From an uncultured Chthoniobacterales bacterium (GTDB lineage Bacteria > Verrucomicrobiota > Verrucomicrobiia > Chthoniobacterales > UBA10450): a stretch of 33,642 bases of DNA. Positions within the stretch are counted from its first letter, which is position 1. Each line of letters opens with the position of its first letter. Under the pieces are notes generated by a model. That model did no database searches, had not been told where the DNA came from, and was given only the letters and a program-made list of their open reading frames with translations. The stretch is from contig CADCTA010000067.1 of the NCBI GenBank assembly GCA_902805675.1, positions 1 to 33,642 of the forward strand, in the 5' to 3' direction. Below, piece by piece: positions 1 to 7,682 of this stretch. The position numbers were made by a program, and so were the translations under genes.

Positions 1-400
<400 letters not shown>

Positions 401-415
401 TACTTTTCAATTAAC

Positions 416-447
416 CCGCCGCGCCGGGTGCAAACCTGGTGCGGCGG
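416..447 (+). other. Stem-loop in the 23S-5S spacer
   Basis: A 14-bp stem (CCGCCGCGCCGGGT at 416-429 pairing with ACCTGGTGCGGCGG at 434-447, with G-U wobbles) closes on a GCAA tetraloop, 16 nt after the end of 23S. It is not followed by a T-run, so it is unlikely to be a terminator. A role in pre-rRNA processing is inference. The rest of the 401-637 spacer holds no gene; a second small hairpin (CGATGC-gaa-GCATCG) lies near 599-613. Confidence 0.6.
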
Positions 448-637
448 CCAATTGAGGGGAATGACTTTTTGAATTAAAACGAAGCCTTGAAAATTGCGGA
501 CACTGTCCCTGTATGTAGATATCAGAGAATCAGCAGCCTGGTTCTTTTAGCGAGAAAGCGACGAATGCGTCACCAGAGACGCCGACGCGGGCACAAGCTC
601 GATGCGAAGCATCGAAACTGCCGGTCCGGCATCGGAC

Positions 638-755
638 CTCTGGTGATCATAGCGCAGTGGCCCCACCCGTTCCCATTCCGAACACGGAAGTGAAACGCTG
701 CAGCCCCGATGGTAGTGCATCTATAGGTTGTGCGAGAGTAGGACGTCGCCAGAAT
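638..755 (+). rRNA. rrf: 5S rRNA
   Basis: The ~118 nt sequence contains the 5S signatures CCCACCCGTTCCCATTCCGAACACGG, GAAGTGAAACGCTGCAGCCCCGATGGTAGT and GCGAGAGTAGGACGTCGCCAGA when split along the gene. The ends are set by helix I, TCTGGTG (639-645) pairing with CGCCAGA (747-753). It follows 23S by ~240 nt and is followed directly by a terminator. Confidence 0.93.
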
Positions 756-757
756 TG

Positions 758-796
758 ATGCCCGGCATCTTGGAAACAAGGTGCCGGGCTTTTTCT
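758..796 (+). terminator. Rho-independent terminator of the rRNA operon
   Basis: GCCCGGCAT (760-768) pairs with GTGCCGGGC (781-789) around a 12-nt loop, and the stem is followed by TTTTTC. It starts a few bases after 5S and ends the rRNA operon. Confidence 0.9.
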
Positions 797-1261
797 TTGT
801 ACGGCAAGAGCGTTCCGAGCCGCTGAGCTTCTTCCTCAGCGAGCATTGCCGGTGTCCGGAACGCGGAGAGACGCTGAATATGAGGGCTCTGCGCGAGGTG
901 CTTCGTACGCGGGCACCTGATCCGACGACGCTGGCGCTCGGTTCGATGAAGACACCGCATCGTGGCCAACAAAGGCGGAAGCTTCTACGTGGTGCGTTCC
1001 GGAGCCGTCTACGTCGGCGACGCCCATGGGTCGACTCCTCCAGCGTGAACGAAGGAACTTCTTTCTCGCGCCAGCGGGCAGGGATTCCAGGATGTCGCAC
1101 AGGAGTTCCATTTACAAAGGACGCGAACTACTGTTCGGCGGCGCGAAGCGACTTAAGCGTCGGACAATCCAATCCAGATCTCCGAGATGTGCGGTCGCGT
1201 CTCCGGCAACATCGGCAGCGGAGCGTCGTTACGGCGACCATCCCGACGCCGAAATGCGCTC
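797..1261. other. Gene-free stretch
   Basis: No reading frame here has a plausible start, composition or recognisable motif. Open frames on both strands are Arg/Ser-rich shadows. It may be the decayed N-terminal part of the relic that follows, but nothing in it can be aligned to such a protein by eye. Confidence 0.5.
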
Positions 1262-1527
1262 GCTACAGCACCGCCGCGCGTCCCATCAGCCGCGACTCCG
1301 ATGCCGCCCGCCTCAGCGACTCCAAATCCGAACGTAACGCCAACGCCAACGCCAACTGCTAGGCCCACGCCCATCTGCGGCGCCGCTGCAGCTGCTCAAC
1401 GTCTCGACACGGCTCAACGTGCAGACGGGCGAGAACGTATTGATCGGCGGCATCATCATCATCATCGAAACGGAGCCCAAGAACGTGATCCTGCGCCACG
1501 GCTCTCCTCACGGTCGCAGTTGGTCAG
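1262..1527 (+). pseudogene. Relic of a secreted protein with a Thr/Pro linker and a C-terminal NISTR/LIGGF module
   Basis: One frame (1262 to about 1375) encodes a proline/threonine-rich linker (..ATPNPNVTPTPTPTARPTP..). From 1392 a different frame reads LLNVSTRLNVQTGENVLIGG, followed by isoleucines and ETEPKNVILR. This is the start of the same module that ends each protein of the beta-helix array at 20863-33642 ([22 protein letters not shown] there). Linker and module are in different frames, so the gene is broken. The run of five ATC codons at 1455-1469 makes the loop after LIGG one residue longer than I expect and looks like slippage. The module breaks off after about 40 residues. Upstream coding sequence is not recognisable. 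Confidence 0.72.
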
Positions 1528-1605
1528 TCGGCGGGAGCCGTAATCGACGTGTGTAAGTCATGTGCGTTCAAGCGCCTCAGACTGCGGGGAAAGCCGTTTC
1601 CTGAA

Positions 1606-1634
1606 TGATCTTTGTATTAGGATTGTGCTAGAAT
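1606..1634 (+). promoter_or_regulatory. Candidate promoter of tRNA-Leu
   Basis: TAGAAT at 1629-1634 is a good -10 box and is preceded directly by TGC (1626-1628), an extended -10 element. The best -35 candidate, TGATCT at 1606-1611, is weak at 17-bp spacing. The -10 ends 15 nt before the tRNA, so transcription would start only a few bases upstream of it. Confidence 0.5.
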
Positions 1635-1649
1635 GAGCGGCTTTCTGAA

Positions 1650-1731
1650 GCCAGGGTGGCGAAATTGGCAGACGCGCCAGACTTAGGATCTGGTGGAGCA
1701 ATCCTTAGGGGTTCGAGTCCCCTCCCTGGTA
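1650..1731 (+). tRNA. tRNA-Leu (anticodon UAG)
   Basis: The 82-nt class II tRNA has acceptor stem GCCAGGG/CCCTGGT (first pair G-U), discriminator A at 1731, anticodon stem CCAGA/TCTGG (1677-1681/1689-1693) and loop CTTAGGA with anticodon TAG at 1684-1686. It has a long variable arm and T-loop GTTCGAGTC. It reads CUN leucine codons. The 3' CCA is not encoded. Confidence 0.97.
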
Positions 1732-1768
1732 AAGCGCAGGTCGGACGACGCCCGCTTGTTCAGGGCGG

Positions 1769-2591
1769 ATGTTCTGGCTGTTCGTCATCTCTGTCCTGAT
1801 CTTCCTCGGACCCAAAATCTGGGAATCCTTTTTCACCCCGCGCAAGGCCGCATAGGAAATCGTCGCCGATACAAAGGCGCTGTATTCCGAGCGTCACGAG
1901 TTTGCGGAGGTGTCCGCGTCCTCGGCCTCTTTCCGGGATCTCGACCACGGGTTCTACGCGCGCGCCAAGTCGCAGTTTGAAGCGGCAGGTTTTCGTTACC
2001 TCGCCGATATGGAGGACCGGACCGTCAGCCGCCGATACCCGAAGATGCGAACTCTCGCGCGGATGTTTCTGGGCGACGACGGCACCGTGAGCGGCGCTGC
2101 TTTCCATAACAAGGTGCGTGGCTGGCTGCGGTTGTTGAAGCTAGCCGGCCTTCTACCCGCGCATCCGTTCTACTTCGATATCGAGACCGAATTTTCGGAC
2201 GGCACCTTCCTCGTGATGACGAATTACCCGTTGCGCCGATCTCTCGTCCGAAGTGGCTGGGATCGAGCGGCAGGCGCTGCCGCAGACGGCGTCGACCGAC
2301 GAGCTGGTGGAGGCGCACCGTGGCCGCGTGGAGGCCCGATGCGGCGACGGAGCAGTCCCGCGGCCGATGTACTCTATAGGGGAGCTCTGGGAGATGCAGC
2401 ATCGCCTGCAGGAGTTGAAGAATGCGGCTAAGGCGCGTCTCGGTTTCGTTGATCACGAGCAGATTGCGGCGGTCATGGCGCAGACATCGGCCGGTGATTC
2501 GTTCGAGCAGGCGCGGAAGGACGAGGAGTTTGCCGCCGAGCTGATCCGGCTGCGTCAGCAGAACTTCAGTGACCGATCGGCGGCGTCATAG
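1769..2591 (+). pseudogene. Broken gene for a conserved membrane-anchored protein of unknown function
   Basis: An ATG at 1769 opens a frame with a single N-terminal membrane segment (MFWLFVISVLIFLG, then PKIWESFFTPRKAA) and hits a TAG at 1853-1855. The same frame continues without further stops as a soluble domain (EIVADTKALYSERHEFAEV... to ETEFSDGTFLVMTNYPL). Around 2233-2250 the sensible sequence moves to another frame (VAGIERQALPQTASTDELVEAHRG when read in two pieces, later MQHRLQELKNAAKARLGF) and ends at TAG 2589-2591. The two halves together look like one ~270-residue protein of a family I have seen in Verrucomicrobia but cannot name. One nonsense codon plus one frameshift make it a probable pseudogene; sequencing error cannot be excluded. 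It follows tRNA-Leu by 37 nt. Confidence 0.65.
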
Positions 2592-2722
2592 GCCGCTGAA
2601 CCCCAACGCTGCTCGTCGGCGTGGTCGAGCGCTGAGCACCACCGCGGCGCAGGTGTGCGCGGGCAGTTGGACGCGCCGTGATCCGTGTTGTCACGGACTC
2701 GTCACGGGTGGATATCGTGGGT

Positions 2723-4024
2723 GTGAAATCGACCGCCCTGCTCGTGACTGCGCTCTTTTGCGTTCTCCGGAACACCGCCGCGTTCGCCGCTGATTCGGCG
2801 ATGCCTCGCGACATCAACAACCTCGCAGAACGGTACGTGCATCTGGTCCTCGCGATGGGGCAGCACGACAAGGACTACGTTGATGCGTTTTACGGCCCGG
2901 CGGAGTGGAAGACGGCGGCCGAGAAGGAGAAGAAGCCGCTCGATGCGATTCGCGACGAGGCGGTGCAGCTGTCGGCTTCGATTTCGAAACTGCCGACGCC
3001 GGATTCTGAGCTGGAGCGCCTGCGCGTTGCCAATTTGAGCAAACAACTCGCGGCGCTCGAGGCGCGGGTGCGGATCGTGAAAGGCGAGCGGCTGAACTTC
3101 GACGATGAATCGCAGGCACTCTACGACGCGGTGGCGCCGACGCGCCCGGAGTCGCACTTCGCGGCGGTGCTGACACAACTCGAGGCTAAGCTGCCGGGCA
3201 AAGGGTCCGTGTCGGAGCGCTACGAAGAGTGGCGCAAGCGTTTCGTCATTCCGAAGGAGAAGCTGGATGCGGTGTTTCAGCTCGCGATCAAGGAGTGCCG
3301 CGCGCGCACGCTCGCGAAGCTAAAGCTGCCACCTAACGAGAGCTTCACCGTGGAGTATGTCACCGGGAAATCGTGGAGCGGCTACAACTGGTACAAGGGA
3401 GATTTCCGCAGCCTGATCCAGGTGAACACCGACCTGCCGGTTTATGTCGATCGCGCGGTGGATCTGGCTGCGCATGAAGGCTACCCGGGCCACCACGTCT
3501 ACAACGCGCTGCTCGAGAAGCATCTGGTGAAAGATCGCAGCTGGGTCGAGTTCTCGGTCTACGCACTCTTTTCGCCGCAATCCCTGATTGCCGAGGGAAC
3601 GGCGAACTACGGCAAGGAGGTGGTCTTCTCGAAGGCCGAGCGAATGAAGTTTGAGAAAGAGGTGGTGTTCCCAGCCGCCGGGATCGATCCGAAGCTGGCG
3701 GATGAGTACTACGCGGTGCAGGAGATGACGAAGGAGCTGAGTTACGCCGGAAACGAAGCCGCGCGACGCTTCATCAATGGCGAGATCGACGCCGCTGCGG
3801 TCGCCGCGTGGCTGGAGAAATACGCGCTGATGGAGCCGAAACGCGCGCAGCAGCGGGTGCGCTTCATCGAGCAGTACCGCAGCTACGTGATCAACTACAA
3901 CCTCGGTGAAGACATGGTGCGGCAGCATGTGGAGAAGCGCGGCGGGACCGCGGAGCAGCCGGAGAAGCGCTGGCGAATATTCGAAGAGTTGCTCTCGTCG
4001 CCGCGGCTGCCGAGTTCGCTGTAA
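2723..4024 (+). CDS. Exported DUF885 family protein (putative metallopeptidase)
   Basis: A GTG at 2723 gives a clean signal peptide (VKSTALLVTALFCVLRNTAAF, cleavage near AFA-AD) and a 433-residue protein; an earlier GTG at 2678 would put ~15 polar residues before it. The frame contains HEGYPGHH at about residues 251-258 and EGTANYGKE at about 291, the two motifs of the DUF885 family. There the HExxPGHH histidines and the downstream Glu look like a zinc site related to HExxH peptidases. The substrate is unknown. The N-terminal ~150 residues are helical and charged. The protein is probably periplasmic or lipid-free secreted. It stands alone on the plus strand between the broken gene and a repeat. 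No strong ribosome-binding site is visible, so the start is chosen on the signal peptide. Confidence 0.85.
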   Translation: MKSTALLVTALFCVLRNTAAFAADSAMPRDINNLAERYVHLVLAMGQHDKDYVDAFYGPAEWKTAAEKEKKPLDAIRDEAVQLSASISKLPTPDSELERLRVANLSKQLAALEARVRIVKGERLNFDDESQALYDAVAPTRPESHFAAVLTQLEAKLPGKGSVSERYEEWRKRFVIPKEKLDAVFQLAIKECRARTLAKLKLPPNESFTVEYVTGKSWSGYNWYKGDFRSLIQVNTDLPVYVDRAVDLAAHEGYPGHHVYNALLEKHLVKDRSWVEFSVYALFSPQSLIAEGTANYGKEVVFSKAERMKFEKEVVFPAAGIDPKLADEYYAVQEMTKELSYAGNEAARRFINGEIDAAAVAAWLEKYALMEPKRAQQRVRFIEQYRSYVINYNLGEDMVRQHVEKRGGTAEQPEKRWRIFEELLSSPRLPSSL

Positions 4025-4043
4025 CGGCGGCGTGGGATGGAGG

Positions 4044-4136
4044 GTCATTCCCAGCGATGGCGAGGAATCCCGTTGCGGAAGCCGAACGGTGGCACCACGG
4101 GATTCCTCCACTTCGCTTCGCTGCGGTCGGAATGAC
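4044..4136. repeat. Palindromic intergenic repeat, family R1 (copy A)
   Basis: The outer ends GTCATTCC and GGAATGAC are inverted copies, and inside them GAGGAATCCCG (4062-4072) pairs with CGGGATTCCTC (4098-4108), an 11-bp perfect stem. The same elements recur at 7539-7624 and, degenerate, at 19245-19361. It fills most of the 209-nt gap before the antiporter gene. Confidence 0.8.
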
Positions 4137-4156
4137 AGCGGGGAAGAACGCGGCGG

Positions 4157-4185
4157 TTGACGCAGTACGTTCTTTCGAGTGCCAT
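4157..4185 (+). promoter_or_regulatory. Weak candidate promoter for the antiporter gene
   Basis: TTGACG at 4157-4162 is a near-consensus -35 box. At 17-bp spacing the -10 hexamer is only TGCCAT (4180-4185), a poor match, so this is a suggestion only. Confidence 0.25.
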
Positions 4186-4233
4186 TCTCATTGTGGCAGT
4201 GAATCGCCAAGCTGACCGGGATTCGAAGCGCGC

Positions 4234-6105
4234 ATGAGCTTCACACAGACATTCATTTACCTGCTCGCGGCGGTCGTCTCCGTTCCACTGGCAAAACGGC
4301 TCGGGCTCGGCTCGGTGCTTGGTTATCTGCTCGCAGGTGTGGCGATCGGACCATTCGGATTCGGCTTCGTCGGCACCGACGGCGGGGAGTTGATGCACGT
4401 CGCGGAGTTCGGCGTGGTGATGATGCTGTTCCTCATCGGGCTGGAGCTACGGCCAGCGATGCTCTGGCAAATGCGCGGGCCGATCCTCGGGCTTGGCGGC
4501 GGACAGGTGCTCGGCACGACGGCAGCGGTGGCGGGAATTGCCCTGTGGTTCGGTGTGTCGTGGCAGGTCGCGATCACGGTCGGATTCGTCGTGGCGATGT
4601 CGTCCACCGCGATCGTGCTGCAGTTACTGAATGAGAAAGGCATCGCGCGCACGAGCGGCGGACGCGCGGCGTTCTCCGTCCTGCTGTTTCAAGACATCGC
4701 GGTGATCCCGATCCTCGCGGTGCTGCCATTGCTCGCGACGTTTGCGCCGAGCCACAGCGGCCATGGTCCGACCAGCGCGATCAGTCATTTGCCAGCGTGG
4801 CAGGCGGGCATTGTCGTGCTCGCCGCGGTGGCGGCGGTGATCATCGCCGGGCGTTTCTTCCTGCGGCGGATCTTCCGCTGGGTGGCAGCCTCGCAGCTGC
4901 GCGAGATTTTCACCGCCACGGCGCTTCTGCTGGTGGTCGCCATCGCGCTCCTGATGCAGAAGGTGGGACTGTCGCCTGCGCTGGGGGCGTTTCTTGCCGG
5001 CGTGGTGCTAGCGGAGAGCGAGTACCGGCATCAACTCGAAACCGATATCGAGCCGTTCAAAGGACTGCTGCTCGGCTTGTTTTTCATCGCGGTCGGCGCC
5101 GGAATCGACTTCAGGTTGATCGCCGGGCAGCCGAGCACCGTCGCCGCAATCGTGGTCGGTGTGCTGGTGGTGAAGTTCGCGGTGCTGCTCGCGTTGAGTC
5201 GCTACTCGAGGCTCGAGCCGACACAGCGCTACCTGTTCGCGTTCGCGCTCGCACAGGGCGGCGAATTTGCCTTCGTCCTTTGCGCGTATGCGACGCAAAA
5301 TGGCGTGCTCACGGCTGATGTCGCCAACCTCCTGATCGCGTCCGTGGCACTCACGATGGCCGCGGCGCCGGTGCTTTTCACGATCAACGATCGGCTCGTG
5401 CAGCCGCAGTTTGCGAGCGTGTTACCGGACCGCGAAGCGGACGATATCGACGAGCGCGACAATCCGGTGATCGTCGCGGGCGTCGGGCGCTTCGGCCACA
5501 TCATCGCGCGTCTCATGCGGCTGAACGGCTACGGCACGACGGTGCTGGATCACGACGCTGAGCAGGTGGAAACGCTCGGGCGGTTCGGGATCAAGTCATA
5601 CTACGGAGACGCGACGCGCCTCGACCTGCTGCGCACGGCGGGCGCGGAGCGGGCGAAGTTGTTCGTGGTCGCGATCGATCATGAAGAGCAGGCACTGCGG
5701 ATCGTGGATCTGATTCACGAGAACTTTCCGAACCTGCGCATCCTCGCGCGCGCGACGAGCCGGCAGCACGCCTACGAGCTGATGCGACGCGGCGTCGAGG
5801 ACGTGTACCGGGAGACGTTCGGCAGCGCGGTCGACCTGAGCGTCGACGCGCTGCAGGCGCTGGGCATGCCGCAACAGCGCGCGATTCGCGCCGCGCAGAT
5901 CTTTCGCGAACACGACAACGAGTCCGTTCGCGAGATGGCGAACATCGATGAGAACGACATGAAAGGTTACGTCTCGATGGCACGGCTCCACATTGCCAAC
6001 CTCGAGAGTGCGCTGGCCGCGGATCGCGAGCTCGAGGCGGCAGCAGAGGAGGCTCTGAACGACGCTGATGAGCAAGGCGCCGTGCCGGCAAAGTTGCAGG
6101 CATGA
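4234..6105 (+). CDS. Monovalent cation:proton antiporter-2 (KefB/KefC-type) with RCK domain
   Basis: The 623-residue protein has the CPA2 layout: about 12 hydrophobic segments in residues 1-385, then a cytoplasmic TrkA-N/RCK domain at about 410-530. That domain opens with the nucleotide-binding motif VIVAGVGRFG and continues with VLDHDAEQVE and YYGDATRLDLL. Conserved transport-domain motifs include EFGVVMMLFLIGLELRP, the FQDIAVIP segment and LGAFLAGVVLAESEYRHQ when read in order. Members exchange K+ or Na+ for H+ across the inner membrane; KefB/C are gated by glutathione adducts. The C-terminal tail (after ~560) is acidic and Ala-rich and differs from E. coli KefC, so the ligand is unclear. 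The stop overlaps the start of the nucleoside hydrolase (ATGA), which implies co-transcription. Confidence 0.92.
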   Translation: MSFTQTFIYLLAAVVSVPLAKRLGLGSVLGYLLAGVAIGPFGFGFVGTDGGELMHVAEFGVVMMLFLIGLELRPAMLWQMRGPILGLGGGQVLGTTAAVAGIALWFGVSWQVAITVGFVVAMSSTAIVLQLLNEKGIARTSGGRAAFSVLLFQDIAVIPILAVLPLLATFAPSHSGHGPTSAISHLPAWQAGIVVLAAVAAVIIAGRFFLRRIFRWVAASQLREIFTATALLLVVAIALLMQKVGLSPALGAFLAGVVLAESEYRHQLETDIEPFKGLLLGLFFIAVGAGIDFRLIAGQPSTVAAIVVGVLVVKFAVLLALSRYSRLEPTQRYLFAFALAQGGEFAFVLCAYATQNGVLTADVANLLIASVALTMAAAPVLFTINDRLVQPQFASVLPDREADDIDERDNPVIVAGVGRFGHIIARLMRLNGYGTTVLDHDAEQVETLGRFGIKSYYGDATRLDLLRTAGAERAKLFVVAIDHEEQALRIVDLIHENFPNLRILARATSRQHAYELMRRGVEDVYRETFGSAVDLSVDALQALGMPQQRAIRAAQIFREHDNESVREMANIDENDMKGYVSMARLHIANLESALAADRELEAAAEEALNDADEQGAVPAKLQA

Positions 6106-7046
6106 AGAAGCGGCGCGTTGCGGTGGTCTTTGTTTTCACGCTGTGGCTTTGTGCAACAGCCGGTGCGACCAACGTCTGGATCGACACCGATCCGTCGATC
6201 GGCGCGCCGTATCGCGAAGTCGACGATGCGTTCGCGCTCGTGCTTGCGTTTCATTCACCGGAGCTGCGAATCCGCGGGCTTAGCACCACCTACGGAAACG
6301 CCGGCCTCAAGCGCACCACGCAAGTCGCGCGAGAGCTCGTGGGACAGTTCGGCGGGGCCGCCGGGCTCCGCGAAGCGGATGTGCATCCCGGCGCGCGCTC
6401 GCGGCGCGACCGGAGCAACAGCAGCGCAGCGAACGAGGCGTTGGCGGCCGCGCTGCGGAAGCAAACTCTGACCTATATTGCGCTCGGGCCGCTCACAAAT
6501 CTTGCGAGCTTCCTCGCTCAACACCCGGAGCTTGCCAGTCGCATTCAGCGCGTGGTGATCGTCGGCGGCAGATCGCCTGGGACCGTATTTGCCTTCGGAC
6601 CCACAGGCGCACTCCAGATCCATGACGCGAATGTGGTGAAGGATCCGGAAGCCGTCCGTGCAGTGCTGGCGAGCAAAGTACCGGTGACGCTCGCTCCAGT
6701 GGAGGCTTCGTCGCGGCTCGTGCTCACGAAGGAACAGCGGCTCGAGTTGCGCGAGGCGAGCCCGGCGGCGCGTTTTCTTTATCGCAAAAGCCGGTTGTGG
6801 ATCTGGTTCTGGACCGCGGTCGTGCAACACGGCGGTGGGCCGCTCTTCGACGGCCTGGCGATGGTTGGTGTGGCGCGGCCGGAGTTCGTCGCGGCGGAGC
6901 GCAGACACGCTTGGGTCCGCGCGACTGGTGAGCTTGTTGCGACGCCACGTCGGTCGCGCGACGCCCGACCAGTGACATTCTATGCGGGGCTGCGGCCAGG
7001 GTGGGATCGCTTCCTCGGCGCGCGCTTGAAGTCTCGAGCGCAGTAA
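6102..7046 (+). CDS. Exported nucleoside hydrolase (IUNH family)
   Basis: The 314-residue protein begins with a signal peptide (MKKRRVAVVFVFTLWLCATA, cleavage near AGA-TN) and enters the IUNH fold directly: VWIDTDPSIG, then REVDDAFAL, giving the DxDxxxDD Ca2+ site at about residues 27-45. STTYGNAGL and YIALGPLTNLA are further family motifs. The family cleaves the N-glycosidic bond of nucleosides to base plus ribose; export suggests scavenging in the periplasm. At the C-terminus the usual HDPxA segment appears as PLFDGLAM, so the catalytic histidine of classic IU-hydrolases is Phe here. Substrate or even activity may differ. It overlaps the antiporter by 4 nt. Confidence 0.85.
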   Translation: MKKRRVAVVFVFTLWLCATAGATNVWIDTDPSIGAPYREVDDAFALVLAFHSPELRIRGLSTTYGNAGLKRTTQVARELVGQFGGAAGLREADVHPGARSRRDRSNSSAANEALAAALRKQTLTYIALGPLTNLASFLAQHPELASRIQRVVIVGGRSPGTVFAFGPTGALQIHDANVVKDPEAVRAVLASKVPVTLAPVEASSRLVLTKEQRLELREASPAARFLYRKSRLWIWFWTAVVQHGGGPLFDGLAMVGVARPEFVAAERRHAWVRATGELVATPRRSRDARPVTFYAGLRPGWDRFLGARLKSRAQ

Positions 7047-7139
7047 GATCCGGCGAAATACGCTGACGTGGCGGTGCTCGTCGTCAAGCGCCCGCGGCGC
7101 TGCGTTCACCTCCGCGCCAGGCGTATGACACAAACGCCC

Positions 7140-7517
7140 CTACGTTGGCGATCGAAAGAGCATTGCGGTCGCGGTGCCGATGGCGAGCGTCGCGATGGCG
7201 ATTGCGAGCGTGCCGATGAACACGCCGAGCCATACCGCCATCACGATTACGGTTCCAGCGAGCAGCGCCATGCAAACCATGAGCACGGCTCGATTCGCTG
7301 GCCCGCGTTGCACGAACTGCGCCGCGACTGCTGCCGCGATGATGACAAGGCCCATGCTGAAGAAGACCCAAGTTGCTTGGATAGCGGCGCGCCAGAAACC
7401 CGGTAACGGCGTGTTCTGCAGCTGCTTCGAAAGCTCACTGTAGCCGGAGAGGTGCAGCGCCGCCGTCGCCACGAGGAGCAACGAACCTCCAATGCCAAGA
7501 ACCTTTGGTGCCTTCAT
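7140..7517 (-). CDS. Small four-helix membrane protein of unknown function
   Basis: The 125-residue protein (MKAPKVLGIGGSLLL...) has four strongly hydrophobic segments at about residues 6-24, 46-72, 80-103 and 106-124, with little outside them; ...YSELSKQLQ lies in the first loop. I do not recognise the family. Two starts are possible: ATG 7517 and ATG 7532, which adds MRRRR. A GGAGG sequence abuts ATG 7517 with no spacer, so neither start is proven; I chose 7517 because 7532 is only seven bases from the edge of an R1 repeat. It is convergent with the nucleoside hydrolase gene. Confidence 0.6.
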   Translation of the reverse strand: MKAPKVLGIGGSLLLVATAALHLSGYSELSKQLQNTPLPGFWRAAIQATWVFFSMGLVIIAAAVAAQFVQRGPANRAVLMVCMALLAGTVIVMAVWLGVFIGTLAIAIATLAIGTATAMLFRSPT

Positions 7518-7538
7518 CCTCCGTCGACGCATGTAACT

Positions 7539-7624
7539 GTCATTCTGAGCGAAGTCGAGGAATCCCGTCGCTGCAATTGAGCGACATTGCTGCGGGATTC
7601 CTCCACTCCGCTGCGGGCGGAATG
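7539..7624. repeat. Palindromic intergenic repeat, family R1 (copy B)
   Basis: GTCATTC at one end and GGAATG at the other flank a perfect 11-bp stem, GAGGAATCCCG (7557-7567) with CGGGATTCCTC (7593-7603), the same stem as copy A at 4044-4136. It lies between two minus-strand genes. Confidence 0.8.
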
Positions 7625-7682
7625 CCAGACGTTGCGATGCCGCTAATCCGCGCCACCGCCGCAACTCCGCCCCAGGGTCGAG

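Noticed and set aside
570-1111. Long minus-strand frames across the 5S gene and its downstream region
   Set aside because: They overlap the 5S gene, are rich in Arg and Ser, and show no start site or motif.
1337-1357. AACGCC tandem repeat, possible minisatellite
   Set aside because: Only about three units, and they encode the TPTPTP linker of the relic.
1187-1543. Plus-strand frame with five histidines, suggestive of a metal-binding protein
   Set aside because: The histidines come from the ATC/CAT run read in the wrong frame; the meaningful translation is the module relic in the neighbouring frame.
1732-1768. Attachment site next to tRNA-Leu
   Set aside because: No repeat of the tRNA 3' end was seen elsewhere in the window and no integrase gene is present.
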